Of a stretch of DNA of 64,000 bases, positions 8,691 to 21,646 are shown piece after piece. The notes beneath the pieces are model-generated. The model was not told where the DNA came from. It did no database searches and saw only the letters and a program-made list of their open reading frames with translations. How positions within the stretch are numbered: the first letter of the stretch is position 1; every line of letters begins with the position of its first letter. Source of the DNA: Cystobasidiopsis lactophilus (lineage: Eukaryota > Basidiomycota > Agaricostilbomycetes > Agaricostilbales > Chionosphaeraceae); assembly GCA_001599975.1 (NCBI GenBank), contig BCIO01000003.1, positions 3,742,996 to 3,806,995 of the forward strand, given 5' to 3'. The position numbers and the translations under genes were made by a program.

Positions 8691-11600
8691 TCAGACCGTC
8701 TCGTTATGGGCGGCGTGAGGCTTCTCTGGAGTACCAGTGCCGCTGGACAGTCTGGCGTCTTCCTCCCGCATGCGCTGAAGGTCCTTGTAGCCCCAAGGTG
8801 TGAACCTGTCCCAAGCGGGTTTCAGCCAACCTTGCAGAGAAGGCGGGCAAGGGGAGCACTCACCTGCCCATACGAGATGGCACGGCCTCGGTCATGCGTT
8901 GAGCCTTAATGGGGTGCATTGCGCCAGTGACGACGATTCCAGCGACCAGGAAGGCCAGCGCTGCGCAGGAGGCTCTCAGTCTCAGCCGCAAGGCCCGCAT
9001 CAAATCTGTGACATACTGATGTAGAAGATGGCCTTAAGAGCATAATCTGTATACCAGAAGAGTGAGCCAGAACCCGCAAGAGAAGAGTCAGCTTGAGCAC
9101 TCACGGACACCGTTCAGGTAAGCCTCAGAGCCAGCTCCGATGATGGCAGGGGTGATTCCCGGGATAGCTTGCAGACCAGCCACATTGCCGGTGGTGAGAG
9201 CACCGAGGAAGGCCGGGATCTGCGTCGGATCCAAGCCCGCGCCCGCGACGGCTGGGACCACGTTGTTCGTGATGGCGTGGGTCAAGCGTTGACCGTAGAC
9301 GGTGAAGTACCTGTCGAGCTTATTGAGTCCGGATGAATGAGTAGCTGAAGCGCAAGGCTTACACGGCAATAGCCAGGGAGCCAGCCACGGCGCGCGTAGT
9401 GTTGCCGAGGCCAATCTGCCAAATCGTATTGGGACGGTCGAGACGAATGAAAGTGAACGATTTACACCGATTCCCAGGTTCTCATGGGTGACCGCGTCTG
9501 GTGTGTGGCCAGCCCGTCAGCATTTGGAAGAAGTGGCAGTCAAGGCCCAAGTCATTGCGAACTCACATTGAGTTACAACCTGCAAGCGCACGACGTCAGC
9601 CCATGTCTAGTCATAAGATCAACACCGAGACGCACCAATCCCATGCCAGAAGTGATGCCGCTGCAGATGCCTATCAGGAGGGACAACCCCAACCAAAGGG
9701 AGACAGAGTCGTGAGGGCCGATGGTGCTGCAAGCTGCACACGCAACGACTCCAATGAGCCATCCAATAGCGAGGAGCGGGCGGTAGGAACCCTTGAGGAA
9801 GGAGACGGAGGCGCTGCCTGGCGCCGTCGAGACCAAATAGCCCAAAGCGTACACGAGCTGGAGGACGCCGTTTCGAAGAGGGCCTGCGCCGTAGTAGGCA
9901 CCAAGCATGATGGGCAGGAAGGACGGCAAGGCGAACAGAAGGAAGCCGCTCAAGAATGTTTGAATCAAGGCGAATGCTGCAAAAAGAGAAGGTGAGTTTC
10001 GACTTGAGAGCACGGCTTTGCACGGCACGTACGATAGTTGTAGAACAGGAAAAGCGATCTGGTGATCATGGGGTTCTTCGCAAAGTAGCCTGTGCATCAA
10101 CGCTCACTTTGAGCTGGAGCAAAGCGGAAGCCGAGACATAGCTTACACCAAGCCGGCAGGAAGATAATCAAGGTAGCAAATCCTGCTGTCAGGCATCCAA
10201 TGACAACCGAGTCGCTCCACTGGTGTGAGAGAATTGTTGAGCCCACGTCCCGTGGCAGAATGCGGGAACGTACGCCTGAGGATCCGGGGTTGTTGACCCA
10301 AGTGAAACCGACCAAGGTCAGTACAGCACCGGCTGATATAGCTCGTGAGAAGGGTTCCAGGCGATATCGAGAGCAGACTCACCAGCCAATAGCAGAACGC
10401 CGATCCAGTCGAGGCCGAGCATAGTCGAGATAAAGCTCCTGTTGTCCTTTCGCACGAAGTTCGGGTGAAAGCAGAACATGCCAAGAAACATGATGATGTC
10501 CATGGACTAACCCCCAGAGGTCATCAGGGAAGTAAAGCAGCAAGGGAGAGGGGAGGACTCACGCCGACGACATAGAAGCAACTTCGCCAGCCACTGTCCC
10601 GGTGTTGCTGAAAACGCTCATTCGTGGGCGGAAGAATGGTACGAACGGAGCAGTTTTGGCTGTTAGAACGCCTCCAACGATGATTGTGGTCGCCACAGCA
10701 CAAGAACCGCCAATGCTGTCACAGAGGGTGAGCGGCCATCGCCAAACAGAAAGCATCGACTTACTCAAGTATGCCCAAGAAATAGGCTCTTGTACGGACT
10801 GGCACGACGTCGGAGATAGTGACCGTCACGACGGCGAAGTTCGCGTGTCCCATGCCGACGAAAACTTGACAGGGAACAAGTCAGCTCTAGTGGTGGGCGG
10901 TGTCTGGCTCGGGATAACATACCCAGACCAACGATCATTTGAGGAACCCCGTGTGCGGTGGCGGCGATCATGCAGCCAATGAAGGCCACAACTGGTTAGC
11001 TTGTGAGCGATCGGTTAGGAAAGGGCGAGGCAAACAGATGCCTCACTAGTGCCAAACATAATAACTGGCTTGCGTCCGATCTCTGCAACAGCATGCTTCG
11101 TAAGCAAGGCGACATCGGGAAGGTAAGGGTCCGAGTGAGAAGGAAGACGCACTGTCGCTGACGAAGAACTGGGCCGTGGCCAGGGCCTGAGCTTCAGGTC
11201 CAGATTCTGCAGAGGCTAGCACTCACTGCAGTGGGGTAGGTAGCAGCAGCGGCCACCAGCGGCGTGGAGCCTGCATTCGATCTTTAGACGATCTCAATGG
11301 AAGTGAGCCTGCATACGCACCGAACCAACTAGCGTATGCAGGGGCTAGATCAGCAGCAATGAACGCGGCTTGACCAGTCAAAAGGGCGATATTGTACTAT
11401 TGGTGTGGTAGCGCGTCAGCTTGGCGTGCTGGAAAGGGTCAAAAGAGCCACCGACCTGATTGGCAAGCATTCCGTAGGCGAGCTATTGGACATTGAACCA
11501 GTAGTCTACAGTGTTTGAGTGGAACAAGGACCTACAAAGACAGCGACACAGTATTGCGACCAAGCTGCCAAGAGCTCAACGCCACCTCCTCGTCGGTTGG

Positions 11601-11811
11601 CAGGGGACATCGGTACTCACTTGGCGCCTCCCCTTCTCCCTTGCCTGTATGGATAGAGATTATGGAACCATTCTGTGGCGATTCTTTTGAAAAACTGACC
11701 TCCGTACTGGACTTCAGGACGGTGCACGGTGTTGTCGTAGATCCCCTCGACCAGGCCAGAGTGGTGCTCATGATGAGCCGTTTGCGAATTATCGATCTTC
11801 TCCTGCGACAT
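8691..11811 (-). CDS. TRI12-type MFS transporter 1
   Basis: Multi-exon membrane transporter of the major facilitator superfamily, most like fungal 14-helix TRI12/siderophore-type exporters. The start (MSQEKID) is at 11811 and the stop at 8691. Recognisable blocks in order are: AEIGRKPVIMFG (helix 2-3 loop), the glycine-rich MIVGLGMG region, an ISDVVP..R..Y loop, GGSCAVATTIIVGG, a long central stretch of hydrophobic helices, YALGYLVSTAPGS, and a C-terminal YFTVYGQRLTHAI / GIVVTGAMHP region. The last exon (hydrophilic tail, RFTPWGYKDL) joins after an intron with a GTATGG donor. Exact exons in the N-terminal third were not resolved. The substrate is unknown; export of a toxin, drug or siderophore is the family role. 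Confidence 0.75.
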
Positions 11812-12910
11812 GGCTGCAAACAGGACACGCGGTGGCGAGTTCAAGAGAAACACTTTGCTTCAAGGCGGGATCGACCAAGCCAACATAGCCAGACTCCCGT
11901 CGGCCGGCCCAAAACTGTGGAGGTCCACGACATACGGAGGCCGTAGCACGAGCACACTTTGCGGGGTCTGCCCTTAAAGATGCAAACGGGAGCATAAAAA
12001 ACTAGCCGAGACCGGGTACTTGGCATTGCCACTGGGACCGACGCGGGATCATACAGGGCTGGAAATGCTGAGAGCAGGTCATTCTGTGGTCGACGTGTAT
12101 TTTAGAAACGAGATCAAGACCCGCAAAGGGCGCAGAGGATGAGAAGCAAAGGGGAGAGCTGCAGACAGCTGAGAGGAGCATCGCGGCGTCCGAGGCACAG
12201 GAAGCGGTACGTATTGGGACGGCACTCCATGGCCCGTTTTCAATCTCGAGCATGGTTTTGGTGGCAGACAGACACATGGAAGCTGCACCGACGGCAGCAG
12301 ACGCGCAGGCAGAGCACTCAGCGCGTGAAGTTTTTGAGCGAGCATCTTGGAATGAAGGCGAGGGGATGGGCCCAGCCTTGGCAGGTGGCTGCGTACAGAC
12401 CTAGCACTGATACTTTTAACATCATTCGTTGGTAAAGAGAAGAAAAGGGCGTGTTTCTATGCATGTCGCCAAACGCGAGCAACAAACCGGCAAGGGCAGG
12501 GAAGTGGCGAACATGCGAGTTCTGGCTTTGGTTTCTGTTCTTGAGCATTTTACAGCATCTGGGACTGCTCAGAAGGCTGCCGTGGATGGCTGCTGACTGC
12601 AAGCGAGCGATCATGGTGGCGTTTCGGCTTCGTTCAATGCATGAAATCTGGCAAAACGAGAAAAGAGGCGAACTTGATACAAAATGAAAGCTGTACATAG
12701 TCCATGATTATAGTCCATGAGCTGGTTCCGGAAGATCCATCGTGAGAAAGGAACGAGGCATGTCCTCGATCTGCGCAGTCGTACTTCTTGAGCGTTGACA
12801 TTAGGGACTAGGGCGTTTCATGTCGCACGCCTGTAAGGAGTTCAAGTAAGAAACGATTACTTTAGGGGTAGGGCCGGGAAGAAGGCGAACCAAAAAAATA
12901 TGCTGAAGCT
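11812..12910. other. Intergenic, no supported gene
   Basis: This holds the MFS gene promoter and the 3' flank of the first KRE6-like gene. Short open frames occur on both strands but show no family motif or consistent splicing. Confidence 0.5.
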
Positions 12911-15611
12911 TTAAGGTCCTGGCCTTGCTTCCGAGCACGATCCCGCTCGAGAGTTTCGGGGCCATGAGTATCCAGCTTGTTCCCAAGCTTTTAGTACGGA
13001 GAAAGTAAGCAAAAAAAGTCAGTGAAAACAAGGCGAAACAAACTGGTGTAGTTCGGATTGGTGTACGCTGCAATGTGCTTCTGGATGTACTTGGTTGTCG
13101 GTCTGTTGTTGGAGTCACAGCCGATAGAAATGGAGCCTTTCGGTTGGTAGACGCTGTGTGCAAAAACGAAGGAACTCAGAATCAGTTCGGCGTGAACTTG
13201 GTGGCGGATGGTGAACTGGGCGTACCGGACGTAGTCAATCCGAAATCTGATGGTCACATTGAGCCTATTGAGTTTCAAAGATTTCTGTGGGAAGAGATTG
13301 TAGACTCACTTTGCTGGGAACTTGAGCCCGCCAAAGTTCGGGTTGCCTTGGAACCTGTTCTCCGATTCTTAAGTTCTCGCGCCAATTTGTCGCTTTCGAA
13401 ACGACGCTCACTTGCTTGAGATAAAGAGGTTCAAATTCTTATTGATAGCCCAAAGGATCAGGTGAAGCTCGAGGAGAAGAGGAACCGGAGAAGGACGTAC
13501 GATCGACATCGGCTCCTCAGAAATGAGCCGCTGGCCAACTTGGGATCCTCCATCGCCTGTATCCGGTCGGAACGCTCTGCCTTTGAGGGTCCAAGTAGGC
13601 TCGCCTCGGGCCCACCAGGTGATGTAGCCGTCGTCGCCACCTGACTGATACTCGTAGCCTAATGTTTGGTAACCGGCGCCGTCGTCTGTCAGACGAGCAC
13701 CAAAGGCCATTCATCAAGGACAATAAAAGGTGACGATGGAAGAACAAAACTGACAAGAAGTGGCGTCCAGCTTCGTCACACCAGAGGCAGATTCTTGGGT
13801 GATGCTGCCCTTCCATTCGCTGAACGTGCGAGTCATCAGCTCAGCTATGCAAGACAACTAGAAACACTGGCAAAAGACGTACTTCAATGTCGTCTCGGGA
13901 TTGAGCTGGTCCCAACCGACGCCCGTCGAATTGTCCCATGCGTACGCGGCATCGAATGGTGCCTAGAACATCAGAAGCAAAGCCGCATAAGTAGACGCAT
14001 AAGTTCATCAAACACGATGAACTAACGATTTGAAGCGACTGGGAAGCAGTGCCGTAACTGGTCGAGCCTCCAAAACCGAGCTGGGCTTCGATGATGTCGA
14101 TCTCTGGGCCACCTCTTCCTGTGCCAGTACTTGGGCCAGGGTGCTCATCACCATGACAAGTGCAGGCACTCAAACGCTGGCCAGGCAGGTAAGACAGCTC
14201 GCCGCCGTAGTCGTGCGACCCTGAATGACGGGCGGCCTCCGGAGTAGCATTGTCCGTGTTGGTCTGGTTGGCCTGGGTACCAACATCGCAGGAGTCGTAA
14301 GAATAGGGCCAGACACCGTCGTTTGTGGCGCCGAAGCCAGCTCGCGCGAGGTTTCCAAGAGTCCAAACACCCGGCCAAAACCCAATGACTTTTGCGTCCC
14401 CGGGCAGCGAGATGTTGACTTCGATGTAGGCGTTCTTGGAAAAGCAAAACTTGTTCCACGATTGGAGCATCCCTGACTTGAAAGAGAAGCCATGGATCGG
14501 CTCCTCGGTCATCGTGATCACCAAAACGCCATCCTCGGTGGTAATGGCGTCTGGGTCGGTCCACTCGTAGTTGACGGTAGCCCAGTAGTTGAGATCCGTG
14601 GCTTCCCAGTATGGGTCATCGCCAGGCCAAAAAGTCCGACCATCCTGGTTGAATTCGTCAGAGAAGACTAAAACGTAGTCCTTCCCATCGTGGCCGGTGA
14701 ACGTCTTGGCGCTGTTTGGAGTGTCGGCATCAATGAGATGGGGCATGCCAGTGATCTCGGGGACTTGGCCTGAAGCGTTGATGCCGCCAATGTTCCAACC
14801 CATTAACTCCGGCGGCCTTTTTCGTGTTTGCGCGATGACTGGTCACCCTTGAATCAGATTCTGATTAACTGCACAATTTGAATGATGATCGCCTCCCACG
14901 CGGCCGCAACTCGGGCAGACAACAGCGGCTGTTGAGGAGACGAGCCCATCAACATTGAAACTCACAAGTAGCAATGGGCCAGAACGCAAAGATGCCGACG
15001 ATTCCACCCACCACAACAAAGATACCGAGCGCGTTGGCCAAGCCTCGGACCGAAAAGAGGCGGAAAGTAGAGGCCGAGGCTGGCATCGTGCCTCCCCGAT
15101 CCAGCACGGGGAAGACGCCGGGCGGTGGCGTTCGCCCTTTGTACTCCTCGGGCTCCGGGTTGTGCAAGTAGTCGTCCGCCTCTTCATTCTTCTCGTCCCA
15201 CAACAGAGCGCTTGTTGTGGCCGCCCGCACCATTTCGGCCTGGGTGAAAGAGGCCATGGACTGCCTGCTGCCCGGAGATCCCGCATAGCCAAGGAATGCC
15301 TGAGGGCTGTAAGCCGCCTCTAGGTCTTCTGTGGTGGAGTCCTCTCCTTGGGAAACATAGCTGACTGGGGACGGTCGCGGAGGGATCGAGCTGTAGCGGG
15401 AGTAGGCCTGCCCTGTCTGTGGGCCTGAATACCCAAGTGTCTCTGGTGTGAGGTCGTCAACGTTGTCAGACGCCCTTGCTGGGTGGCTATTGAAGGCATA
15501 GAGGCCAGAGCTCGACGACGTTGAATCGGGGCGAGCACAATGCGGGCGGGGCGGGTCTGCCAGCGCCGTGGTCTCGAAAGCTGGGCTTGTTGGCGACGGT
15601 GTGGCCTCCAT
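12911..15611 (-). CDS. SKN1: KRE6/SKN1-like beta-1,6-glucan synthesis protein (GH16), copy 1
   Basis: A type II membrane protein of the secretory pathway, required in yeast for cell-wall beta-1,6-glucan. A cytosolic N-terminus of about 190 residues (Ser-rich, with LGYSGPQTGQAYSRYSS) is followed by one membrane helix near residues 195-215. The lumenal domain begins LMGWNIGGINASGQ and contains FSDEF, WSWNK-type and GFWPGVWTLGN segments. The catalytic GH16 signature EIDIIEA is intact. The C-terminus reads VYQPKGSISIGCDSNNRPTT, then WEQAGYSWPRNSR after a phase-matched intron. It has several introns of 50-70 nt and is a close paralog of the gene at 18249-21076. The GSFAQ-like glucan hydrolase or transferase activity is unproven even in yeast. 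Confidence 0.9.
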
Positions 15612-16560
15612 CAGTGCTGGTGGTACCTGAAGTGCTGTCGTCGCATATCGAACTTGGTCGACAAAAGCGGAGAGAGGGCGCCCGCCTCCATCGCCTTCTG
15701 AACTCTGTATGTAATCGGCACGCCGACCAACCTGTGGCCCTTGTGCCAGGTCGCCGTCTTTGTGGCGACATGTGGCTTAAGAGGGCGTGCTCTCGTGGGA
15801 AGCCCCAAATCAGGGCGTCAGAGGCTCATTAGCGACAGCTCAGTCAGTGGTCAGAATCATGAAATTGCTTTGCCCCTTTTCGGGCCTCAGCCTCGATGCA
15901 AGCCACAATCGATCACTGATTCACAAAAAGATCTACTCCTCAATAGGAGATAAAGCTGTAAGATGGACCCGGACATCGAATGTCTGAACGGATTGGACGG
16001 ATGGTGGCAAACTAAAAATGTCGGCGACTTCACTTGGAGAGGGACCGTGACTTGTGACTTTTGCTTGACTTTCTGGAGTGTGTTCGATTGCTGAGATGGG
16101 TCTCAACGCTTGAGAAAGCCGGGCGTAGCTTGCGGTCTTGTCGGTGCGAGAGATTGATCAGTCACAGTGGCATGCGCGGGACGTTACATGCGCGGTCAGC
16201 CTTCCTCGTTAGCCACCCAATCGCCCCCTTACGAAGACGAAACATTAGGCATAAGTATTACGAGGGCTTTGGCACCGAATCGTCGAGCCATGACTCCCGA
16301 AAATGGGTCCGGCCCAGCTGCATCCTGACCTCCCCAGAAGCGATGGTGCCTCTTGCCGTGCAGCTTTGCGGAGGTCGACTATCAAGCCTCTTCATAAAGG
16401 TAGTATGAGTGCCAATGTCTTGCAGCTCGCCATGCTGACCTACTTTGCGCCGCCTCCAAGCCAGATCGAATCGAAATCCAATCAGGCGTGGCGCCATCCG
16501 CCACTTCTTGCTGCCGTATTTAACCAGCGCATTTGAACTCTCTTCCACTACCAGAGTACG
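15612..16560. other. Divergent promoter region
   Basis: This lies between two divergently transcribed cell-wall genes (KRE6-like copy 1 and the PL14-like lyase). A TATTTAA element at about 16517-16523 sits some 40 bases before the lyase ATG. Open frames here look fortuitous. Confidence 0.5.
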
Positions 16561-17963
16561 ATGCTCGACCTCATTTTGTTAGCACTGGCTGCTCAGGCTG
16601 CTCCCATCTCTTCTCCCACTGCCTCGCTTGATCCCGCTTCGACTCTGGCATCGGCCACACCGATGTCGACCGCTTTCCTACCAAACTTCAGTCAAGTAGT
16701 ACACCTCGGTCTAGTGTCGTTTGCGAGTGCTAGTGCGTCGGCCTCGGCATCTCCAACTACTCTCCAGCTGGTCATGCTCAGCAGCGGCACGACCATGCCT
16801 AGCGGTTTGTCCGTCTTGCCAAGTCGATCCACCCAGCATTCCTCGTTCCCAACAACCTATGCGTCTGCTTCCACTTCCTTTCAAGCAAAAGGTTTCTTGG
16901 CCACCCCCACGCCCGCCCCCCGATGGAGCCAACCGTCCAAGTACGGCAACATCACCTCGGCCCTATCCGTTTCAAAATGGGGCTGGGGCAATCGTGATGC
17001 CGCTGTCGTTTCCTCCATTCCCGTCAAAGAGGTGATCAACGCCACCGCGCCCCAACCTGAAGAGAGCCTTTTGCGGGCCTTCTTCCCCAAAGGCTCGATC
17101 AACCCTTCTTCCAAGCTGCAAGGAGGTCTGGGCTTCTACTCCACTCCATGTAGGCGCTTGTGTTCTCTCTCAAGTGTCTAACCCTTCACTAACGATGAGG
17201 AATACAGTGGATCTGTCAAAGAGCGAAAACGTCACAATGTCCTACTCGGTCTTCTTTCCCAAATCGTTCGAATTCAACCTTGGTGGCAAGCTTCCTGGCT
17301 TGTTTGGGGGGCATGGAGCATGCTCGGGCGGAAATGACGCCGCATCTTGCTTTTCCACCAGGTGCGCTCGTTCCTGATGCACCTCGCCTGACAAAAGCTG
17401 ACCGATGTTTTAGGCTGATGTTCCGACAAAATGGAACGGGCGAGCTTTACCTATACGCGCCGGTTGGAAAGCAACCCGAGTCGGTCTGCAACTTGCCACC
17501 CAAGTCGACCTGCGATCCTTCTTTTGGCGCTTCACTCGGCCGCGGCGCTTGGACTTTTGCTCGCGGCGCCTGGACGGACGTTCGTCAAGACATCTGGCTC
17601 AACAAACCAGGCCAGGCAGATGGCGGATTCAACATTTGGATCAACGGCCAACTTGTGCTCTCCGCCAGCAACCTCTACATCCGAAATGCCCCCACTAAGA
17701 ACATGGCCTTGGCCTCGCCAACCTTCGAGCAAGCCCAGCAAGCCATCAAGTCTGATGGGCTCTTGGCCGATCTCATTCAAGGCATCGTCGCTGCTCTGAC
17801 CGCCAAGCCCTTCGCCACCAACCAACTGGCTGCCGACGAACCCGTAGGCTTCAAGGGAATGATGGTGCAGACCTTCTTCGGCGGCAACACGGAGAAGTAC
17901 GCCTCGCCCAAGGACCAGTTCCTCTACTTCAAGGGCTTTTCGGTGGTCGACAACTCCCCGTGA
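16561..17963 (+). CDS. Secreted PL14-like polysaccharide lyase
   Basis: Three exons (16561-17149, 17208-17361, 17414-17963) join to 430 residues. A short signal peptide (MLDLILLALAAQAAP) is followed by a Ser/Thr/Ala-rich linker to about residue 130, then a jelly-roll-like domain. Family-typical segments are MSYSVFFPKSF, KLPGLFGGHGACSGG, STRLMFRQNGTGELYLYAP, and a late FFGGNTEKYASPKDQ. These match fungal polysaccharide lyase family 14-type proteins, which cleave glucuronan- or alginate-like uronic polymers by beta-elimination. The catalytic residues were not individually assigned. Intron 1 has a visible CACTAAC branch site. It is flanked by two KRE6-like genes, which suggests a cell-wall or capsule role. 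Confidence 0.8.
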
Positions 17964-18248
17964 TACAGGGCGCTGTAGAGGGCTTCTGGGTTGTGCAATG
18001 ATGTCGGGGAATTATATGGCAAGGATGGGGAGATCGTTTCTGGAATGAATACAAGATCGCGTCAAAGTTCGAACGGGAGATGAGAAAAGTGTCCGTTTTC
18101 GGCAGAGGCCACCAAAATGTGAGAAAGAGAAGGGAGGGAGAGCTTTGGAACAGCTAAAACCGAACAAAGTCCAATGCGTCTGGGGTGCCTTCCGCAGGCC
18201 ATTCTAGTGAGTAAGAGAAAGGGCCCAGCCCTTGTGTCAGCGCCAACT

Positions 18249-21076
18249 CTACGGCCCAGCTCGTTTGGTGTCGCAGCTGCCTGCCGCGCGATTGTTACGC
18301 GGCCAGTCGAATCCAGCTTGTTTCCAGGCTGTTTGGGCAGAGAAAGTCAGCCGAAGGAGTAAGTGATGACAAGGAGAAACACACTGGTGTAGTTCGGATT
18401 TGTGTATGCACCAATGTGGTCTTGTATGTACTGCGATGTCGGCCTGTTGTTGGAGTCGCAGCCGATCGAGATGGAGCCTTTGGGTTGGTAGACACTGTGG
18501 AGCGTTCGACCTGCTTAGCCTTTTGCAGCCACCCGACCGAATTGGCGTCGACTCACCGAACGTAATCGATCCGGAACCTAACAGCAGTAGTTCAGCACAG
18601 TGCTCCATGTGATATGAAGAAGAGGAAAGCCTCACTTTCCGGGGAAGACGAGCGCGCCGAAGTTCGGATTGCCTTGGAATTTTGAACTGTAGACCAATCC
18701 CCAAGTCAGGATAGCACGAATGAAGCGAACGCAGCACGGCACCTAATGAAGAGGTTGATGATCTAATCAAAGCCCAGATGGTTAGCTGAGGGCGGGAGAG
18801 GAAGGAGAGGGAAGGGGAGACGCACGATCGACATCGGCTCCTCAGAAATGAGGCGCTGGCCAACTTGGGATCCACCATCGCCAGTGTCCGGTCGGAACGC
18901 GTTGCCCTTGAGGGTCCATGTCGGTGCGCCACGCGCCCACCAGGTGATGTAGCCGTCGTCGCCGCCTTCGTTGTACTCGTAGCCCACAGTTTGGTAGCCC
19001 GCGCCGTCGTCTGCGCACCATCGCAAGACAAGCTTAGAGATGATGGATGCTAACTCGAATAGAAAGGTGGGCCTACAGGAAACAGCGTCCAACTTGGTCA
19101 CGGCGGAAGCGGATTCTTGGGTGATACTGCCCTTCCAGTCGCTGCGATTTTTGCACAAAAAGACTCAGATCTCGAAAAAAAGTGAACGAGGGCCAAAGGA
19201 AGAGTTCCGACGCACTTCAAAATTGTGTCGGTGTTGAGTTGCTCCCAACCGGTCGAGGTGTTGTCCCACGCGTACGCCGCGTCGAAAGGTGCCTGTTCAA
19301 AATGTTCTCCCTTAGTTCTTTGTCCGGCAGAAGAGAACGAAGGGACAGGGCCACGGACAATCTGGAGCGACTGGGACGCGGTGCCATAGCCGTGCCAATC
19401 GACCTGGGCCTCGATGATGTCGATTTCCGGCCCGCCTCGCCCAGTGTTGGTGTTCGGACCGGGGTGCTCGTCGCCGTGGCAGGTGCAAGCGGAGAGGCGC
19501 TGGCCAGGGAGGTACGATAGCTCTCCGCCATAGTCCTTCGAGCCCGAATGCCGTGCCGCGTCCGGGGTCGCATTGTCAGTGTTGGTCTGGTTGGCTTGGG
19601 TGCCGACGTCGCAAGAGTTGTAAGAGTAAGGCCAGACGCCGTCGTTGGTCGCACCGAAGCCGGCGCGGGCCAAGTTGCCGAGCGTCCACACACCCGGCCA
19701 GAAGCCGGACGCCTTGGCGTCGCCGGGCAAGGAAATGTTGACCTCAATGTAGGCGTTTTTAGAGAAGCAGAGCTTGTTCCAGGACTGGAGCATGCCGGAT
19801 TTGAAGGACAGGCCGTGGATCGGCTCCTCGGTCATGGTGATGACCAGATTGCCGTCTTCGGTGGTGATCGCGTCGGGGTCGGTCCACTCCATGTTGACAG
19901 TGGCCCAGTAGTTGAGATCGGTGGCTTCCCAGAACGGATCGTCGCCAGGCCAAAATGTTCTGCCGTCCTGGTTGAACTCGTCGGAGAAGACCAAGACGTA
20001 GTCCTTCCCATCGTGGCCGGTAAACGTCTTGGCAGTATCAGGGGTGTCAGAGTCAATCAGATTGGGCATGCCGTTGATCTCGGGGACCTGGCCGGAGGCG
20101 TTGATGCCGCCAATGTTCCAACCCATTAGTTGCTGCTTGTTGCGCATTTGCTCGACGTCTGCTCGCAATCAAGATCAGTATATCCTGTTGTCAAGATGCG
20201 CGCGTGTGCGGCCATCGCCTTGCCCCGAGTTGAAACTCGCAAGAGAAAAAAAAGGAGCGTCGATCACAAAAAGCAGGCGAGGAGGCGATGGATGCACAGG
20301 CTAGCGCACAAAGGAGCGAACGCACAAGTAGCAATTGGCCAGAACGCAAAGATGCCCACGAGGCCGCCGAGAACGACGATGAGGCCGATGATGTTGGCGA
20401 TGCCGCGAATGGAGAAGAGGCGGAAGGTGGAGGAGGACGCGGGCAGCTTGCCGCCTCTGTCCAACACTGGGAACACGCCGGCCGGCGGCGTCCGTCCCTT
20501 GTACTCCTCTGGCTCTGGGTTGTGCAGGTAGTCGTCCGTCTCCTCGTTCTTCTCGTCCCACAGCAGAGCGTCCGTTGTGGCCGCGCGCACCATCTCGCCC
20601 TGAGTGAAGGATGCCATCGATTGCCGGCTGCCGGGCGACGCATCGTAACCCATAAACGCGCGCGGGGTGTAGCCGGCCTCGAGATCCTCGGTGGTGGATT
20701 CCTCGCCCTGAGAGGCATAGTTGGCCAGCGAGGCGCGTGAAGGGACGGAGCTGTACCGGGAGTACGCTTGGCCGGTCTGGGGCCCAGAATACCCCAGAAT
20801 CTCTGGCGTGAGGTCGTCAAAAGTCCCAGAGGCGCGCGACTGACGCTGGTTCAGGGGGGTGAGGCCGGAGCCAGAGGAGCTCGAGTCGGCGCTCGCATAC
20901 AGCGGCCGGGACTGGTGGCCCTGGCTGGAGGAACCACCCAGATCTGAGTGCTGCTCGTCGGAGAGGGTGAAGGAAGACCGCCTGTCCGGGGATGGGACGG
21001 CCCTGATGCCAGCAGCGCCCGCGAGCGGCGTCGTCTCGAGGGCTGGGGTTGTTGGCGATGTCGGGATTGGCTCCAT
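18249..21076 (-). CDS. SKN1: KRE6/SKN1-like beta-1,6-glucan synthesis protein (GH16), copy 2
   Basis: Close paralog of the 12911-15611 gene with the same order: Ser-rich cytosolic tail (longer by about 50 residues), a single membrane helix (near IIGLIVVLGGLVGIFAFWP), LMGWNIGGINASGQ, and GH16 core with GGPEIDIIEAQ intact. The C-terminal exon (TWKQAGFDWPRNN) joins through a GTGTGT...CAG intron at the same place as in copy 1. The ATG is at 21076. Codons between the copies differ mostly at third positions across the lumenal domain, so this is an old duplication kept under constraint. The two genes share orientation and are separated only by the opposite-strand lyase gene. Placement in the ER/Golgi membrane is known for the family. 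Confidence 0.9.
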
Positions 21077-21646
21077 CTTTTCAGCGCGCTACTCTGGCGT
21101 GTCGCTGTGGTCGATGGCGGGTCCCGAGAGGCGCAAGGGCGAGCCTCTGCTTTTTAATAATGCGCGGTCTGTTCGCTTCGACTGCGATCCGCTGGCTGGT
21201 GCTGCTGCTGTTGCTGTCCACGCTCTTGCCCTGGCGACAACAAAAGTAACAAGCAAGTAACAAGCTGCAAAGAGGTCCAAGCCAAATAACAAGGCGAGGT
21301 CGGTGCCAAAGAAGAGCAGCGCCCAGCCTGAGTGGGCCGACTTGCTTGGGGACCTCAAGTGCTGGTCATGCCCATTTGTTTTGGTTTTTGAGCAGGTCGC
21401 GTGACGCGTAGCAATCTCTGGGCTTATTATATTTGCAAAGGGACTGGCTAGAGGGGGAGCCAGACAACAATGGAGGAGAGCCAGATGAAGTGCGAATGGC
21501 ATTGCCGAGCAAGACGCGCTCGAGCCTTTGCCGATCAATCGAGCCATTGGTCTTGAGGGTTGGCGCTTGCTTGATATCATGATGAACAACTGTGAACAAG
21601 GTGCTGATATTGTTGATAACAAGAGGTGGCAAGGGGCGAACGACGG
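21077..21646. other. Promoter of KRE6-like copy 2 and 3' flank of ETF-QO
   Basis: No supported gene. A CTG/GCT-rich tract lies near 21190-21215. Minus-strand open frames here appear only as read-through of the ETF-QO 3' end. Confidence 0.5.

Noticed and set aside
16721-17035. 104-codon plus-strand frame rich in Arg and Pro
   Set aside because: Alternative frame of the Ser/Ala linker of the PL14-like gene.
19548-20129. 193-codon plus-strand open frame
   Set aside because: Antisense to the GH16 domain of KRE6-like copy 2; it arises from GC-rich third codon positions.
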